Source: Nocardioides plantarum (lineage in GTDB: Bacteria; Actinomycetota; Actinomycetes; Propionibacteriales; Nocardioidaceae). From it: a stretch of 64,000 nt of DNA. Where the stretch lies: positions 62,001-126,000 of the forward strand of contig NZ_VDMS01000001.1 of assembly GCF_006346395.1 (NCBI RefSeq), read 5' to 3'. Made by a program: the position numbers and the translations under genes. Positions 1 to 9,795 of the stretch are shown here, piece by piece (position 1 is the first letter of the stretch; every line of letters begins with the position of its first letter). The notes beneath the pieces are model-generated. The model ran no database searches. It saw only the letters and a program-made list of their open reading frames with translations, and had not been told where the DNA came from.

Positions 1-802
<802 letters not shown>

Positions 803-803
<1 letters not shown>

Positions 804-2002
804 CAGAGAGCCTTCCCGTCCACGTCGGTCGAGGGGATCTCGACAGGCTCGATCACCGAGCCCGTCGTCGGTCGAGCCTGTCGGGACCCCATCAGGTCGA
901 CGAACCGGTCGAAGAGGTAGGCCGCGTCGTGCGGACCGGCAGCCGCCTCGGGGTGGTATTGCACGGAGAAGCTCTTGAGAGCACCGCTCTCGTCACGCAG
1001 CTCGAGGCCCTCGACGACGTCGTCGTTGAGGCAGACGTGGCTGACGGTCGCCACGCCGTAGGGCGTGGTCGTCGGGCCGTCGAGCGGCGCGTCGACGGCG
1101 AAGCCGTGGTTGTGGGCGGTCACCTCGACCTTGCCGGTGGTGCGGTCCATGACGGGCTGGTTGATGCCGCGGTGGCCGTACTTGAGCTTGAAGGTGTCGA
1201 AGCCGAGGGCACGACCGAAGAGCTGGTTGCCGAAGCAGATGCCGAAGTAGGGCAGGCCCCGGGCCAGGGCGCCCTGGAGCACCTCGACCTGGTGGGTCGT
1301 CGCGGCCGGGTCGCCGGGCCCGTTGGAGTAGAACAGCCCGTCGGGCTGGAGAGCGGTGATCTCGTCGAGGGTCGCCGTGGCGGGCACGACGTGGACCTCG
1401 ATCCCACGCTCGGCCATCCGGTGGGGCGTCATCGTCTTGATGCCGAGGTCGAGGGCGACGACGGTGAACCGCTTGTCGCCGAGCGCCGGCACGACGTAGG
1501 TCGACGGCGTCGAGACCTCGCTGGCCAGCTCGCTGCCGGCCATCTCGCCTGCGGAGAGGACGCGCTCGAGGAGCGCGGCCGGGTCGGTCTCGGTCGAGGA
1601 GATGCCGACGCGCATCGCGCCCCGCTCACGCAGGTGGCGGGTGAGCGCACGGGTGTCGACGCCGGAGATGCCGACGACGCCCTGGGCGCGCAGCTCGTCG
1701 TCGAGGGTGCGGACCGACCGCCAGCTCGAGGGGACCCGGGCGGGGTCGCGCACGACGTAGCCCGCCACCCAGACGCGGGAGGACTCAGGGTCCTCGTCGT
1801 TGACGCCGGTGTTGCCGACGTGGGGAGCCGTCATCACCACCACCTGGCGGTGGTAGGACGGATCGGTGAGCGTCTCCTGGTAGCCGGTCATGCCGGTGTT
1901 GAAGACCGCCTCGCCGAAGGTCTCGCCCTCGGCGCCGTAGCTGTCGCCACGAAAGGTGCGACCGTCCTCGAGGACCAGGATCGCGGGTGCATGCACGGGC
2001 AC
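803..2002 (-). CDS. carA: Carbamoyl-phosphate synthase small chain (glutamine amidotransferase)
   Basis: CarA hydrolyses glutamine and passes ammonia to CarB. The 399-residue product has the N-terminal CarA fold ([20 protein letters not shown]) and a C-terminal class I amidotransferase with the nucleophile in [15 protein letters not shown] and the histidine/glutamate pair in VQYHPEA. I chose the GTG at 2002 because AAGGAGG lies six bases upstream; longer in-frame readings upstream are not coding. The last 26 or so residues (from GSRQARP onward) do not look like CarA: they are encoded by a palindromic repeat at 841-883. Expression should be repressed by PyrR through the leader at 2009-2047. 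Confidence 0.97.
841..883. repeat. REP-like palindrome inside the 3' end of carA
   Basis: A perfect 12-bp inverted repeat, CGACAGGCTCGA (841-852) and TCGAGCCTGTCG (872-883), separated by 19 bases. It lies inside the carA reading frame and supplies the non-conserved C-terminal tail. Similar CAGGCTCGACC units form the tail of ruvC (54041-54094), so this looks like a dispersed repeat family of the genome. It could fold into a strong hairpin in the carA-carB message, just before the carB start. Confidence 0.8.
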
Positions 2003-2008
2003 GCCGTA

Positions 2009-2047
2009 CCTCCTTCTCCGCCTCACAGGACGGATCGTTAAAGGATG
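2009..2047 (-). promoter_or_regulatory. PyrR-binding leader of carA
   Basis: Read on the minus strand the RNA contains UCCUGUGAGG, which fits the PyrR-binding core UCCNGNGAGG, preceded by CCUUUAACG and followed by GGAGAAGGAGG, which holds the carA ribosome-binding site. It matches the pyrR leader at 7546-7584 at 36 of 39 bases. UCCUU in the 5' part can pair with AAGGA of the Shine-Dalgarno sequence, so PyrR binding would be expected to block translation, as reported for Mycobacterium smegmatis pyr mRNA. The match is direct; the mechanism is inferred from that family. Confidence 0.9.
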
Positions 2048-2061
2048 TTCGAGCAGTCGGG

Positions 2062-2067
2062 ATGTTA
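2062..2067 (-). promoter_or_regulatory. Candidate -10 box for carA
   Basis: TAACAT on the minus strand, 14 bases upstream of the PyrR leader. The pyrR leader has TAGGGT 13 bases upstream in the same place, so the conserved spacing supports a real second promoter for carAB. The box overlaps the hrpB stop region. No convincing -35 box is visible. Confidence 0.55.
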
Positions 2068-4542
2068 TCAGCGCGGACGCCTCGCGGGGCCCCGGGACGG
2101 CGCCGCGGACAGCGGGTCCTCGGGCCAGGCGTGCTTGGGGTAGCGCCCGCGCAGGTCGGCCCGCACGGCGGCGTAGCCGGTGGCCCAGAACGACGCCAGG
2201 TCGGCGGTGACGGCGGCCGGTCGCCGGGCCGGTGACAGCAGGTGGAGCAGGACCGGGACCCGGCCGTCGGCGAGGCGGGGCGTGGCGGTCCAGCCGAAGA
2301 CCTCCTGCAGGCGTACGGCGAGCACGGGCTGGTCGGCGCCGTAGTCGAGGGCGACCGTCGACCCGCTCGGGACGGTGAGCCGCTCGGGCGCGAGCTCGTC
2401 GAGGCGCGCCGCCTCCGGCCAGGGCAGCAGCCGGCGGATGGCCTGGGTGAGGTCGAGGCGTCGGGGGTCGCTGCCGTCGAGCCAGTCGGCGGCCCGGTCG
2501 AGCAGCGCGTCGTCGGAGACGTCGGGCCAGGGGGCACCGATCGCGCGGTGCAGGAAGGCCAGGCGCGCGCGCAGCGCGGTCGCCGAGGGGGTCCAGCGCA
2601 GGACGCCGAGCCCGTCGCGGCGCAGCGCGTCGGCGACGGCCGTGGCGACGTCGGCCGGGTCGGGGTGGGCCAGCGGGGCCGAGGACAGCTCGATGCTGCC
2701 GAGCCGGGTGACCCGCCGTGCGCTGATGCGGCCGTTGCTCCAGGTGACGACGTCGGCCTCGTGCCACAGCGCAGCCGCGGCCTCCAGCGCCGTGGCCTCG
2801 TCGACCGGGGCGGCGGCTCGGATCGTGGCGTCCCGCTGCCCGGGGCGCCGGTCGGCGTCGGCGACCGCCAGCCACGGCGTACCGGCGAGCGGGGAGCCGG
2901 GGGCCAGGACCGCGCCGGTCCCGCCCACGGTCGCGTACGACGCCCCGCCGGGTCGCAGCCGGGCCAGGCGTCCGGGGAACGCCAGGGCCACGACGAGCCC
3001 CACGGCGAGGTCGTCGCCCGCGCCGGGCTCGCCGGCGCCGGCCGGCACGTGCCCCTCGAGGCGGCGGGCGGCGGCCCGCCAGGGGCGGTTGTTGCGGCGG
3101 GCCTCGCGCAGCGCGGCGGCGAGGTCGGCGCCGGGGGCGCGGACGTCCTCGCCGATGAGGGCGACGACCTCGGCGGCCCGCCGGCTGCCGACGGCGACCG
3201 CGCCGTCGAGCAGGGCGCGGGCCAGGCGCGGGTCGGCCGGCACCCGGGCGATGGCGCGACCGCGGCCGGTCACGGCGCCGTCGTCGTCGACGGCGCCGAG
3301 GGTGCGGAGGGTCTCGCGGGCCGCGGTCATGGCGGGGCCCGGCGGCTGGTCGAGCAGCGCGAGCCCGGCACCGTCGGGACTCCCCCAGGCCGCCAGCTCC
3401 AGGGCGAACGACGTGAGGTCGGCCGTGACGACCTCGGGCTCGGGGTGGTCGGCCAGGTGGGCGTGGTCGGTCTCGGACCAGCAACGGTAGACCGCGCCGG
3501 GGGCCTCGCGGCCCGCGCGACCGGCGCGCTGGTCGGCACCGGCCTTGCTCACGCGCACGGTGACCAGGCCCGCGAGTCCGCGGGCGTGGTCGGTCTGGGG
3601 CCGGCGCGCGAGCCCGGCGTCGACGACCGAGCGGACGCCGGGGACCGTGAGGGACGACTCGGCGACGGCCGTCGAGACGACGACGCGCCGTCGTGCGCCG
3701 GGCGTCAGCGCGCGGTCCTGGTCGCGGGCGTCCAGGCGCCCGTGCAGCTCGAGGACGTCGAGGTCGGCGGCTCCCGGGCCGCCGAGGCGTCGTACGACGC
3801 CGCCCACCTCGCCGACGCCGGGCAGGAACACCAGCACGTCGCCGGGCTGCTCGGCCAGCGCCCGGCGGGTCGTCGCCGCGACGTGGTCGAGGAACGCCGG
3901 CGTCACCCCGCGCTCGTCACGTGGGAGCACGCCGGGTGGCGGCGGGCTCCAGTGGCGGGCGACCGGGTGCAGCGAGCCCGGCACGTCGACGACCGGGGCC
4001 GGTCGGTCGGCGTCGAGGACGCCGGCGGTGCGCTCGGCCTCGACGGTCGCCGACATCGCGACGACGACGAGGTCGTCGCGCAGGTGGCGCCGTACGTCGA
4101 CGAGCAGCGCGAGCACCAGGTCGGCCTCGACCTGCCGCTCGTGCACCTCGTCGAGCACCACCGCGGCGGTGCCGGCGAGCTCGGGGTCGCGCTGCAGCCG
4201 CCGGAGCAGGACGCCCGTGGTCACCATCTCGACCCGCGTCGCGTCGCTGGTGCGGCTCTCGCCGCGCACCGTGAACCCGACCGTCTGCCCGACCGGCTCG
4301 CTCAGCAGCGAGGCCAGCCGGTACGCCGCCGCGCGCGCCGCGATCCGGCGCGGCTGGGTGACCACGACACGACCACCCGTCGCCATGGCGACGGCGGGCG
4401 GGACCAGCGTGGTCTTGCCCGAGCCCGGCGGTGCCTGGACGACCACCACCCCACGCGCGCGGACGGCGTCCGCCACCTCGCCGAGACCGGCCGCGACGGG
4501 CAGGTCGGGCGGGTGGGCCAGGAGCCGCTGGAGGGGGGTCAC
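2068..4542 (-). CDS. hrpB: DEAH-family ATP-dependent helicase, HrpB type
   Basis: The 824-residue protein has the HrpB architecture: Walker [10 protein letters not shown] (37-45), DEVH box (131-134), the helicase C domain with QRAGRAGR, and an HrpB-specific C-terminal region rich in W and P ([24 protein letters not shown]). HrpB proteins are RNA/DNA helicases of poorly known role. The GTG start at 4542 lacks an obvious Shine-Dalgarno sequence. Its position is odd: it sits between pyrC and carA, splitting the pyrimidine operon. A separate PyrR-controlled promoter follows it, which would let it be expressed without pyrimidine control. No link to pyrimidine metabolism is implied by the sequence. 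Confidence 0.92.
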   Translation of the reverse strand: MTPLQRLLAHPPDLPVAAGLGEVADAVRARGVVVVQAPPGSGKTTLVPPAVAMATGGRVVVTQPRRIAARAAAYRLASLLSEPVGQTVGFTVRGESRTSDATRVEMVTTGVLLRRLQRDPELAGTAAVVLDEVHERQVEADLVLALLVDVRRHLRDDLVVVAMSATVEAERTAGVLDADRPAPVVDVPGSLHPVARHWSPPPPGVLPRDERGVTPAFLDHVAATTRRALAEQPGDVLVFLPGVGEVGGVVRRLGGPGAADLDVLELHGRLDARDQDRALTPGARRRVVVSTAVAESSLTVPGVRSVVDAGLARRPQTDHARGLAGLVTVRVSKAGADQRAGRAGREAPGAVYRCWSETDHAHLADHPEPEVVTADLTSFALELAAWGSPDGAGLALLDQPPGPAMTAARETLRTLGAVDDDGAVTGRGRAIARVPADPRLARALLDGAVAVGSRRAAEVVALIGEDVRAPGADLAAALREARRNNRPWRAAARRLEGHVPAGAGEPGAGDDLAVGLVVALAFPGRLARLRPGGASYATVGGTGAVLAPGSPLAGTPWLAVADADRRPGQRDATIRAAAPVDEATALEAAAALWHEADVVTWSNGRISARRVTRLGSIELSSAPLAHPDPADVATAVADALRRDGLGVLRWTPSATALRARLAFLHRAIGAPWPDVSDDALLDRAADWLDGSDPRRLDLTQAIRRLLPWPEAARLDELAPERLTVPSGSTVALDYGADQPVLAVRLQEVFGWTATPRLADGRVPVLLHLLSPARRPAAVTADLASFWATGYAAVRADLRGRYPKHAWPEDPLSAAPSRGPARRPR

Positions 4543-4575
4543 GTGGGCCCTGGCCCGGGCGGCGGTGAGCTGGCG

Positions 4576-4598
4576 ACCGATGTCACGACGTGATCGGT
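4576..4598. other. Inverted repeat between pyrC and hrpB
   Basis: ACCGA-TG-TCACG-A-CGTGA-TCGGT forms an almost perfect palindrome in the 162-base gap 4543-4704. It may be a hairpin ending the pyrRBC transcript or an operator for hrpB. There is no U-tract, so a simple intrinsic terminator is not clear. I see no gene in the rest of the gap. Confidence 0.5.
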
Positions 4599-4704
4599 CG
4601 CTGGGGCACCGCCGGCCGGCCGCGCCCCGGAGGAGCGGTGCCGTGGCGACCAGCCTCGTCGGAATCCGGGTCGCTGACTCACCGCTCCTCGGCGACGAGC
4701 CCGG

Positions 4705-6003
4705 TCACGGCTCGGTGAGCTCGCCACCGAGCACCGTGGGTCTTCCGCGCAGGAACGTCGCGACGACGCTCGCGCCGAGGGTGCGGCCGTGCCAGGGGTT
4801 GTTGCGCGACAGGGAGACCGAGCGCTCGCGGTCGACGACGAGCGTGGCGGCCGGGTCGACCAGCACCAGGTTGGCCGGTTGGCCGACCTCGAGCGGACGG
4901 CCCTGCGACCCGAGACCCGCGATCGCGGCGGGCGTCGACGACATCACCCGGGCCACCTCGGCCCAGGTCATCAGTCCCGAGGACACCATCACCGAGGCGA
5001 CCACCGGCAGCGCGGTCTCGAGGCCGAGCATCCCGAACGCCGCGTCGACGAACGCGTGTTCCTTGTCGTGGCGCGCGTGCGGGGCGTGGTCGGTGGCGAC
5101 GGCGTCGATGGTGCCGTCGGCGAGCGCGGCGCGCAGGGCGTCGACGTCCTCCTGGGGGCGCAGCGGCGGGTTGACCTTGTAGGTCGGGTCGTAGCCGGCG
5201 AGCAGGTCGGTGGTCAGCAGCAGGTGGTGGGGGGTGACCTCGGCGGTCACCTCGATGCCGAGGGACTTGGCCCAGCGCAGCACCTCGACGGTGCCGGCGG
5301 TCGAGGCGTGCGCGACGTGCACCCGCGATCCCGTGTGGCGCGCGAGCATGACGTCGCGCGCGACGACGACCTCCTCGGCGATCCCGGGCCAGCCGGGCAG
5401 CCCGAGGCGCCCGGACAGCTCGCCCTCGTGGCAGCACGAGGTCGGCCCGGCCAGCGACGGGTCCTGCGCGTGCTGGCTGACGACCCCGCCGAACGCCTTG
5501 ACGTACTCGAGCGCGCGACGCATCACCCGGGCGTCGGCGACGCACCTGCCGTCGTCGGAGAAGACCGACACCCGGGCACGCGAGCGGTGCATCAGCCCGA
5601 GCTCGGCGAGCTCCTCGCCGCCGAGCCCGCCGGTGACGGCGCCGACGGGGTGGACGTCGACCAGCCCGGCCGCACGCCCCAGGTCGTGGACGCGTTCGGC
5701 GGCCTCGGCGGTGTCGGTGACCGGCGAGGTGTTGGCCATGGCCAGGACGGCGGTGTAGCCGCCCACGGCCGCGGCCCGTGATCCGGTCAGGATCGTCTCG
5801 GCGTCCTCGCGGCCGGGCTCGCGCAGGTGGGTGTGGAGGTCGACGAGGCCGGGCAGCGCGATTAGCCCGTCGGCGTCGACGATCCGCGCACCGTCGGGTG
5901 TGGAGATCGAGCCGATCTCGGCGATCACGCCGTCGCGCAGCAACAGGTCGGCCGTGCGGTCGCCGTACAGGCTTGCGCCCTTGACCAGGGTCGTCTCGCT
6001 CAT
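4705..6003 (-). CDS. pyrC: Dihydroorotase
   Basis: Converts N-carbamoyl-aspartate to dihydroorotate, the third step of pyrimidine synthesis. The 432-residue amidohydrolase shows the metal-binding [10 protein letters not shown] motif (about 55-64), later metal histidines in VSQHAQDPS and VHVAHAST, and [13 protein letters not shown] near the C-terminal third, all typical of class I dihydroorotases of full length. The ATG overlaps the pyrB stop by four bases (ATGA), so it is coupled to pyrB. It should respond to PyrR through the leader in front of pyrR. Confidence 0.97.
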   Translation of the reverse strand: MSETTLVKGASLYGDRTADLLLRDGVIAEIGSISTPDGARIVDADGLIALPGLVDLHTHLREPGREDAETILTGSRAAAVGGYTAVLAMANTSPVTDTAEAAERVHDLGRAAGLVDVHPVGAVTGGLGGEELAELGLMHRSRARVSVFSDDGRCVADARVMRRALEYVKAFGGVVSQHAQDPSLAGPTSCCHEGELSGRLGLPGWPGIAEEVVVARDVMLARHTGSRVHVAHASTAGTVEVLRWAKSLGIEVTAEVTPHHLLLTTDLLAGYDPTYKVNPPLRPQEDVDALRAALADGTIDAVATDHAPHARHDKEHAFVDAAFGMLGLETALPVVASVMVSSGLMTWAEVARVMSSTPAAIAGLGSQGRPLEVGQPANLVLVDPAATLVVDRERSVSLSRNNPWHGRTLGASVVATFLRGRPTVLGGELTEP

Positions 6004-6938
6004 GCTTCGTCTCCCGCCAGGAGGTGGTAGAGGATCGCCATCCGGATCGCGACCCCGGCCGAGACCTGCTCGAGCACGGCCGACTGGGCGGCGTCGGCGG
6101 CGTCTGCGGCGATCTCGAGGCCGCGGTTCATGGGTCCGGGGTGGCAGATCGGGACGTCGGGCCCGAGCAGCCGCAGCCGGTCGCGGGTCAGGCCGTAGCC
6201 GACGGTGTACTCGCGGGCGCTCGGGAAGTAGCCGCCGGTCATCCGCTCGCGCTGGACGCGCAGCATCATCACGGCGTCGGCCGTGGGCAGCACCTCGTCG
6301 AGGTCGTACGACGTCGCGAACCCGGCCTCCCGCGACCACGACCCGACGCCGCTCGGCATCAGGGTCGGCGGGGCCACGACCGTGACCGACGCCCCCAGCT
6401 TGGTCAGCAGCAGCACGTTGCTGCGGAAGACCCGGCTGTGGGTGAGGTCGCCGACGATCGCGATGCGCTTGCCCTCGAGGGAGCCGGGCCCGCCGAGGCG
6501 GCGCTGCAGCGTGTAGGCGTCGAGGAGTGCCTGCGTGGGGTGCTCGTGGGTGCCGTCGCCGGCGTTGATGACCGCGGCGTCGATCCACTGGCTGACCTGG
6601 AGCGCCGCGCCGCTCGCGGGGTGGCGCATCACCAGGGCGTCGACACCCATGGCGGCGATGGTCAGCACGGTGTCGCGCAGGCTCTCGCCCTTGCTGGCCG
6701 AGCTGCCCTTGGCGGCGATGTTGATCGTGTCGGCACTGAGCCACTTGCCGGCGATCTCGAAGCTCGACCGGGTGCGGGTGGAGTCCTCGAAGAACAGGTT
6801 GATGATCGTGCGACCGCGCAGGGCCGGCAGCTTCTTGACCTGACGGCTCTGGACGTCGTGCATCTCGGCCGCGGTCGCGAACAGGGTGACCGCGTCGTCG
6901 GCGCTGACGTCGTCGATGGAGAGCAGGTGCTTGCGCAT
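6000..6938 (-). CDS. pyrB: Aspartate carbamoyltransferase catalytic chain
   Basis: Condenses carbamoyl phosphate with aspartate. The 312-residue protein carries the carbamoyl-phosphate-binding STRT motif (53-56), MRHPASGAA and [14 protein letters not shown], and the C-terminal HPGPMNRG motif. The ATG at 6938 overlaps the pyrR stop (TAATG) and gives the normal N-terminus [10 protein letters not shown]; a GTG four codons upstream, inside pyrR, is less likely. There is no pyrI regulatory-chain gene in the window, as usual for actinobacteria. Confidence 0.97.
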   Translation of the reverse strand: MRKHLLSIDDVSADDAVTLFATAAEMHDVQSRQVKKLPALRGRTIINLFFEDSTRTRSSFEIAGKWLSADTINIAAKGSSASKGESLRDTVLTIAAMGVDALVMRHPASGAALQVSQWIDAAVINAGDGTHEHPTQALLDAYTLQRRLGGPGSLEGKRIAIVGDLTHSRVFRSNVLLLTKLGASVTVVAPPTLMPSGVGSWSREAGFATSYDLDEVLPTADAVMMLRVQRERMTGGYFPSAREYTVGYGLTRDRLRLLGPDVPICHPGPMNRGLEIAADAADAAQSAVLEQVSAGVAIRMAILYHLLAGDEA

Positions 6939-7534
6939 TACGAGATCCACACCCCTTCGACGCCGTCCTCGTCCGCGAGGCGGACCATCACGCGCTCGGT
7001 GTGGGCGCTGGGGAGGTTCTTGCCGACGTGGTCGGCGCGGATCGGCAGCTCGCGGTGGCCGCGGTCGACGAGCACCGCGAGGCGGACCACGCCGGGGCGG
7101 CCCAGGTCGTTGAGCGCGTCGAGCGCCGAGCGCACCGTGCGCCCGGAGTAGAGGACGTCGTCGACCAGGACGACGGTGCGTCCGTCGACGCCGCCGGGGG
7201 GTACGTCGGTGGGGTGCGGGCTGCGGGCCGGCTGCCGACGCAGGTCGTCGCGGTACATCGTCACGTCGAGCGCGCCAACCGGCACGTCCACGCCCTCGAC
7301 GTCCTTGATCCGCGCCGCGATCCGTCGCGCGAGCGGGACACCGCGACTCGGGATGCCGAGCAGCACCAGGTCGCTCGCACCTTTGTTGCGCTCGAGGAGC
7401 TCGTGCGCGATGCGGGTCAGCGCCCGGGCGATGTCACGGGCGTCGAGGACGACGCGGCCCTCGGGCTCGTGCTGGGGCTCCGAAACTGAGGCTGCAGCGG
7501 AGGCTGCGGGGGGCTCGGGGGGTGGCGCGGACAC
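6938..7534 (-). CDS. pyrR: PyrR, uracil-responsive RNA-binding regulator / uracil phosphoribosyltransferase
   Basis: PyrR binds pyr leader RNA when UMP or UTP is abundant and also has weak uracil phosphoribosyltransferase activity. The 198-residue protein has the PRPP-binding loop [13 protein letters not shown] (121-133) and conserved [15 protein letters not shown]. The first 25 residues are an Ala/Pro/Glu-rich extension. Start is the GTG at 7534, 11 bases after AAGGAGG; that ribosome-binding site lies inside the PyrR-binding leader, so PyrR should repress its own translation. It heads pyrR-pyrB-pyrC, and the second leader at 2009-2047 places carAB in the same regulon. Confidence 0.96.
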   Translation of the reverse strand: MSAPPPEPPAASAAASVSEPQHEPEGRVVLDARDIARALTRIAHELLERNKGASDLVLLGIPSRGVPLARRIAARIKDVEGVDVPVGALDVTMYRDDLRRQPARSPHPTDVPPGGVDGRTVVLVDDVLYSGRTVRSALDALNDLGRPGVVRLAVLVDRGHRELPIRADHVGKNLPSAHTERVMVRLADEDGVEGVWIS

Positions 7535-7545
7535 GTGGCCCAGGA

Positions 7546-7584
7546 CCTCCTTCTCCGCCTCTCGGGACGGCTCGTTAAAGGATG
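7546..7584 (-). promoter_or_regulatory. PyrR-binding leader of pyrR
   Basis: The minus-strand RNA has UCCCGAGAGG, an exact fit to UCCNGNGAGG, flanked by CCUUUAACG upstream and GGAGAAGGAGG (ribosome-binding site) downstream. It differs from the carA leader at only three of 39 positions, all within the hairpin region. UCCUU/AAGGA pairing could hide the ribosome-binding site when PyrR is bound. No intrinsic terminator with a U-run follows, which favours translational rather than transcriptional control. Confidence 0.92.
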
Positions 7585-7597
7585 TCGATCGCCGCCG

Positions 7598-7603
7598 ACC
7601 CTA
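7598..7603 (-). promoter_or_regulatory. Candidate -10 box for the pyrRBC transcript
   Basis: TAGGGT on the minus strand, 13 bases upstream of the PyrR leader. The carA copy has a TANNNT box at nearly the same distance. The -35 region is not recognisable. Confidence 0.6.
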
Positions 7604-7620
7604 GCAGCGCCGCCCCGGCC

Positions 7621-7667
7621 CCGACATGGCCCGACATACGCCGACCTACGCCGGACCTACGCCGGGT
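7621..7667. repeat. Degenerate short tandem repeats between pyrR and the F420-type reductase gene
   Basis: The plus strand reads as successive variants of CCGACATGG, CCGACATA, CGCCGACCTA, CGCCGGACCTA and CGCCGGG. They occupy the -35/upstream zone of both divergent promoters (7603..7598 and 7683..7688). They may be simple slippage repeats or binding sites; nothing in the sequence decides. Confidence 0.5.
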
Positions 7668-7682
7668 CGGGCGGGGGCTGCG

Positions 7683-7688
7683 TAGGGT
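7683..7688 (+). promoter_or_regulatory. -10 box of a probable leaderless transcript
   Basis: TAGGGT ends six bases before the ATG at 7695, which puts the expected transcription start on the A of the start codon. There is no Shine-Dalgarno sequence. Six other genes in the window have the same layout. Confidence 0.65.
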
Positions 7689-7694
7689 CGGGGC

Positions 7695-8099
7695 ATGCCC
7701 TCGCTCCCGTTCCGCGACGACGTCCGCGCCCTGCTGCTGAAGCCCAACCCGGCGGTCATCGCGACGCTGCGCTCCGACGGTGCGCCGGTGACGGTGGCGA
7801 CGTGGTACCTGCTCGAGGACGACGACCGGGTGCTGGTCAACATGGACGACACCCGGGTCCGGCTGCAGCACCTGCGTCGCGACCCCCGGGTCTCGCTGAC
7901 GGTGACCGACGCCGACGACTGGTACACCCACGTCTCGATCGTGGGTCGCATAGAGGGGCTGGTCGCCGACGAGGGCCTCGTCGACATCGACCGGCTCAGC
8001 ACCCACTACGCGGACCGGCCCTACCCCGACCGCGAGAGCCCGCGCACCAGCGCCCGGATCGTCGTCGAGCGCTGGCACGGCTGGGGCGCGACCAAGTAG
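7695..8099 (+). CDS. PPOX-class, probably F420-dependent, oxidoreductase
   Basis: A 134-residue split-barrel flavin/deazaflavin-binding protein of the pyridoxamine-phosphate-oxidase-like superfamily. The sequence runs VIATLRSDGAPVTVATWY, then VLVNMDDTRVRLQHLRRDPRVSLTV and WYTHVSIVGRIEG, the pattern of small actinobacterial F420-dependent enzymes. The substrate cannot be predicted. It stands alone on the plus strand, divergent from pyrR and convergent with the next gene. It has no Shine-Dalgarno sequence but a -10 box six bases before ATG, suggesting a leaderless message. An FMN-dependent relative is the main alternative. Confidence 0.88.
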   Translation: MPSLPFRDDVRALLLKPNPAVIATLRSDGAPVTVATWYLLEDDDRVLVNMDDTRVRLQHLRRDPRVSLTVTDADDWYTHVSIVGRIEGLVADEGLVDIDRLSTHYADRPYPDRESPRTSARIVVERWHGWGATK

Positions 8100-8130
8100 C
8101 GCGAGCAAGTGACGAGTGGGTGGCGCAGGG

Positions 8131-9141
8131 TTACGCGAGGTCGATGAGGACCTTGCCGACGGCCCCGCCCTCGACCGCGTCGTGGGCCGCCGCGGTCTCC
8201 TCGAGCGCGAAGTGGTGCAGCGGCACGCCGCGCTCCTCCCCCACGCCGAGCGCCCCGTCGGTGACGGCTGCGGTGACGTCCTCGGCCCCGATCCGCAGGG
8301 CCTCCTCCCCGACGGTGTAGAGCAGGATCCCCTGCAGCCGCACGTTCTTGGAGAAGCTCGGCCGCAGCGGCATCGTGACCTCGTCGCCGCCGTTGTTGGC
8401 GTAGAACGCGATCGTGCCGAGGTTGGCGACGACCTCGAGGTCGAGAGCGAGGTTCTGGGCCGGCGCCACCTCGACGACCAGGTCGACGCCGTCCGGGGCG
8501 ATCTCGCGCACCCGCGCCGCAACGTCCGCGCTGGTGTAGTCGATCACGTGATGGGCCCCGGCGGCCCGCGCCAGGTCGCCCTTGGCGTCGCTGCTGACGG
8601 TCGTGACGACGGTGGCCCCGGCCCAGACCGCGAGCTGGATCGCGGCGTTGCCGACAGCCCCGGCACCGCCCGCGACGAGGACGGTGCGGCTGGCCAGCGA
8701 CCCGGGGGCGACCCGCCCGTCGGCTGTGGCGAACGACAGCGCCCGGTGCGCGGTGAGGGCCGGCACCCCCAGGCTCGCGCCGACGTCGTACGACGCCGCG
8801 TCGGGCAGCGGGGAGACGTGGGCGGCGGGCTGCACGGTGAGCTCGGCGGCGGTGCCGATCGGTCGGCCGTGCTGGGCCATCGCCACCCACACCCGGTCGC
8901 CGACCGCGAGGGTGTCCACGCCTGCGCCGACGGCCTCGACCGTGCCGGCGCCGTCCTGACCGGGCGAGACCTGCTCGTGGACCTTGGGCATCATCCCGGC
9001 CCGGAACTTCCAGTCGGTCGGGTTCACCCCCGCGCGCACCAGGCGGACGACGACCTCGCCGGGACCCGGGGTCGGGTCGGGCAGGTCGACGAGGTGCAGG
9101 ACGGAGGAGGGACCGTTGTCGGTGTAGACGACTGCGCGCAT
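8131..9141 (-). CDS. NADPH:quinone oxidoreductase, zinc-free MDR family
   Basis: A 336-residue medium-chain dehydrogenase/reductase. N-terminal GroES-like domain (MRAVVYTDNGPSSVLHLVDL, PGEVVVRLVRAGVNPTDWK), then a Rossmann domain with VLVAGGAGAVGNAAIQLA, typical of quinone oxidoreductases that use NADPH and lack the catalytic and structural zinc ligands. It probably reduces quinones or activated enones. The start is ATG 9141; further upstream in-frame sequence is not family-like. It lies 83 bases downstream of the TetR gene on the same strand and may be an extension of that operon or separately expressed. Confidence 0.93.
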   Translation of the reverse strand: MRAVVYTDNGPSSVLHLVDLPDPTPGPGEVVVRLVRAGVNPTDWKFRAGMMPKVHEQVSPGQDGAGTVEAVGAGVDTLAVGDRVWVAMAQHGRPIGTAAELTVQPAAHVSPLPDAASYDVGASLGVPALTAHRALSFATADGRVAPGSLASRTVLVAGGAGAVGNAAIQLAVWAGATVVTTVSSDAKGDLARAAGAHHVIDYTSADVAARVREIAPDGVDLVVEVAPAQNLALDLEVVANLGTIAFYANNGGDEVTMPLRPSFSKNVRLQGILLYTVGEEALRIGAEDVTAAVTDGALGVGEERGVPLHHFALEETAAAHDAVEGGAVGKVLIDLA

Positions 9142-9224
9142 GTGAGCCGTAACCGGTGCGGGCGCCGAGGGATTCCGTGACGACCGCACCGGAGCGTCGA
9201 CGACGAGCCGGGGCGGTGCGTCGT

Positions 9225-9788
9225 TCAGCCCAGCGCCTGCCGGGTCAGCTCGTGCAGGCTCCGGTCGGGCTCGTGCTCCAGCCAGTGCTCGTAGGCGTGC
9301 TCGGCCGCCGCGAGGCGGCCGGCCACCAGCGCCCCGGGCCGTACGTCGACCGCCGGGTCGACCCCGAGCCGCTCCCCCACCAGCGCCACCAGCTCGGCCC
9401 GCTCGGCGGCGTCGAGCAGTGAGGCCCGACGCACGCGGGCCGGGGCCGACGCCATCGCGCGGCGCCACAGGTCGATCACGGTCGTCTCGTCGGCGAACTG
9501 CTCGGTGCGGTGCAGGATCGCCGCGACGAGCCCGTCGCCGACGGGCTCGTCGGCCGGGCGCTCCGCGAAGGCCCGGACGATGGCGGCGCGCCCGGTGCGG
9601 ACGACCCCCACCAGGAGGTCCTCCTTGCTCGCCACGTGCCGGAACAGGGTGCTGAGCGACACCCCGACCTCGGCCGCGATCGCCTCGACCGTCACCGCCT
9701 CGTAGCCGTCGCGGGCGAAGAGCTCGAGCGCGACCCGGTCGATCCGCTCGCGCAGCTCGACCCGGCGCCTCTCCCGCAGCCCGCTCAT
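9225..9788 (-). CDS. TetR-family transcriptional regulator
   Basis: A 187-residue regulator with a TetR helix-turn-helix at the N-terminus (VALELFARDGYEAVTVEAI, then EVGVSLSTLFRHVASKEDL) and a variable ligand-binding helical domain. GAGGT precedes the ATG at a good distance, and the SDR stop is only seven bases upstream, so it is the last gene of an operon with the SDR and the DapDH-like enzyme. It probably controls this operon; the repeats at 11688-11726 upstream of the first gene are the natural operator candidate. The ligand is unknown. Confidence 0.93.
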   Translation of the reverse strand: MSGLRERRRVELRERIDRVALELFARDGYEAVTVEAIAAEVGVSLSTLFRHVASKEDLLVGVVRTGRAAIVRAFAERPADEPVGDGLVAAILHRTEQFADETTVIDLWRRAMASAPARVRRASLLDAAERAELVALVGERLGVDPAVDVRPGALVAGRLAAAEHAYEHWLEHEPDRSLHELTRQALG

Positions 9789-9795
9789 CGAGACC

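Noticed and set aside
4679..5545. 288-residue minus-strand frame inside pyrC
   Set aside because: Arg/Gly-rich shadow of pyrC in another frame.
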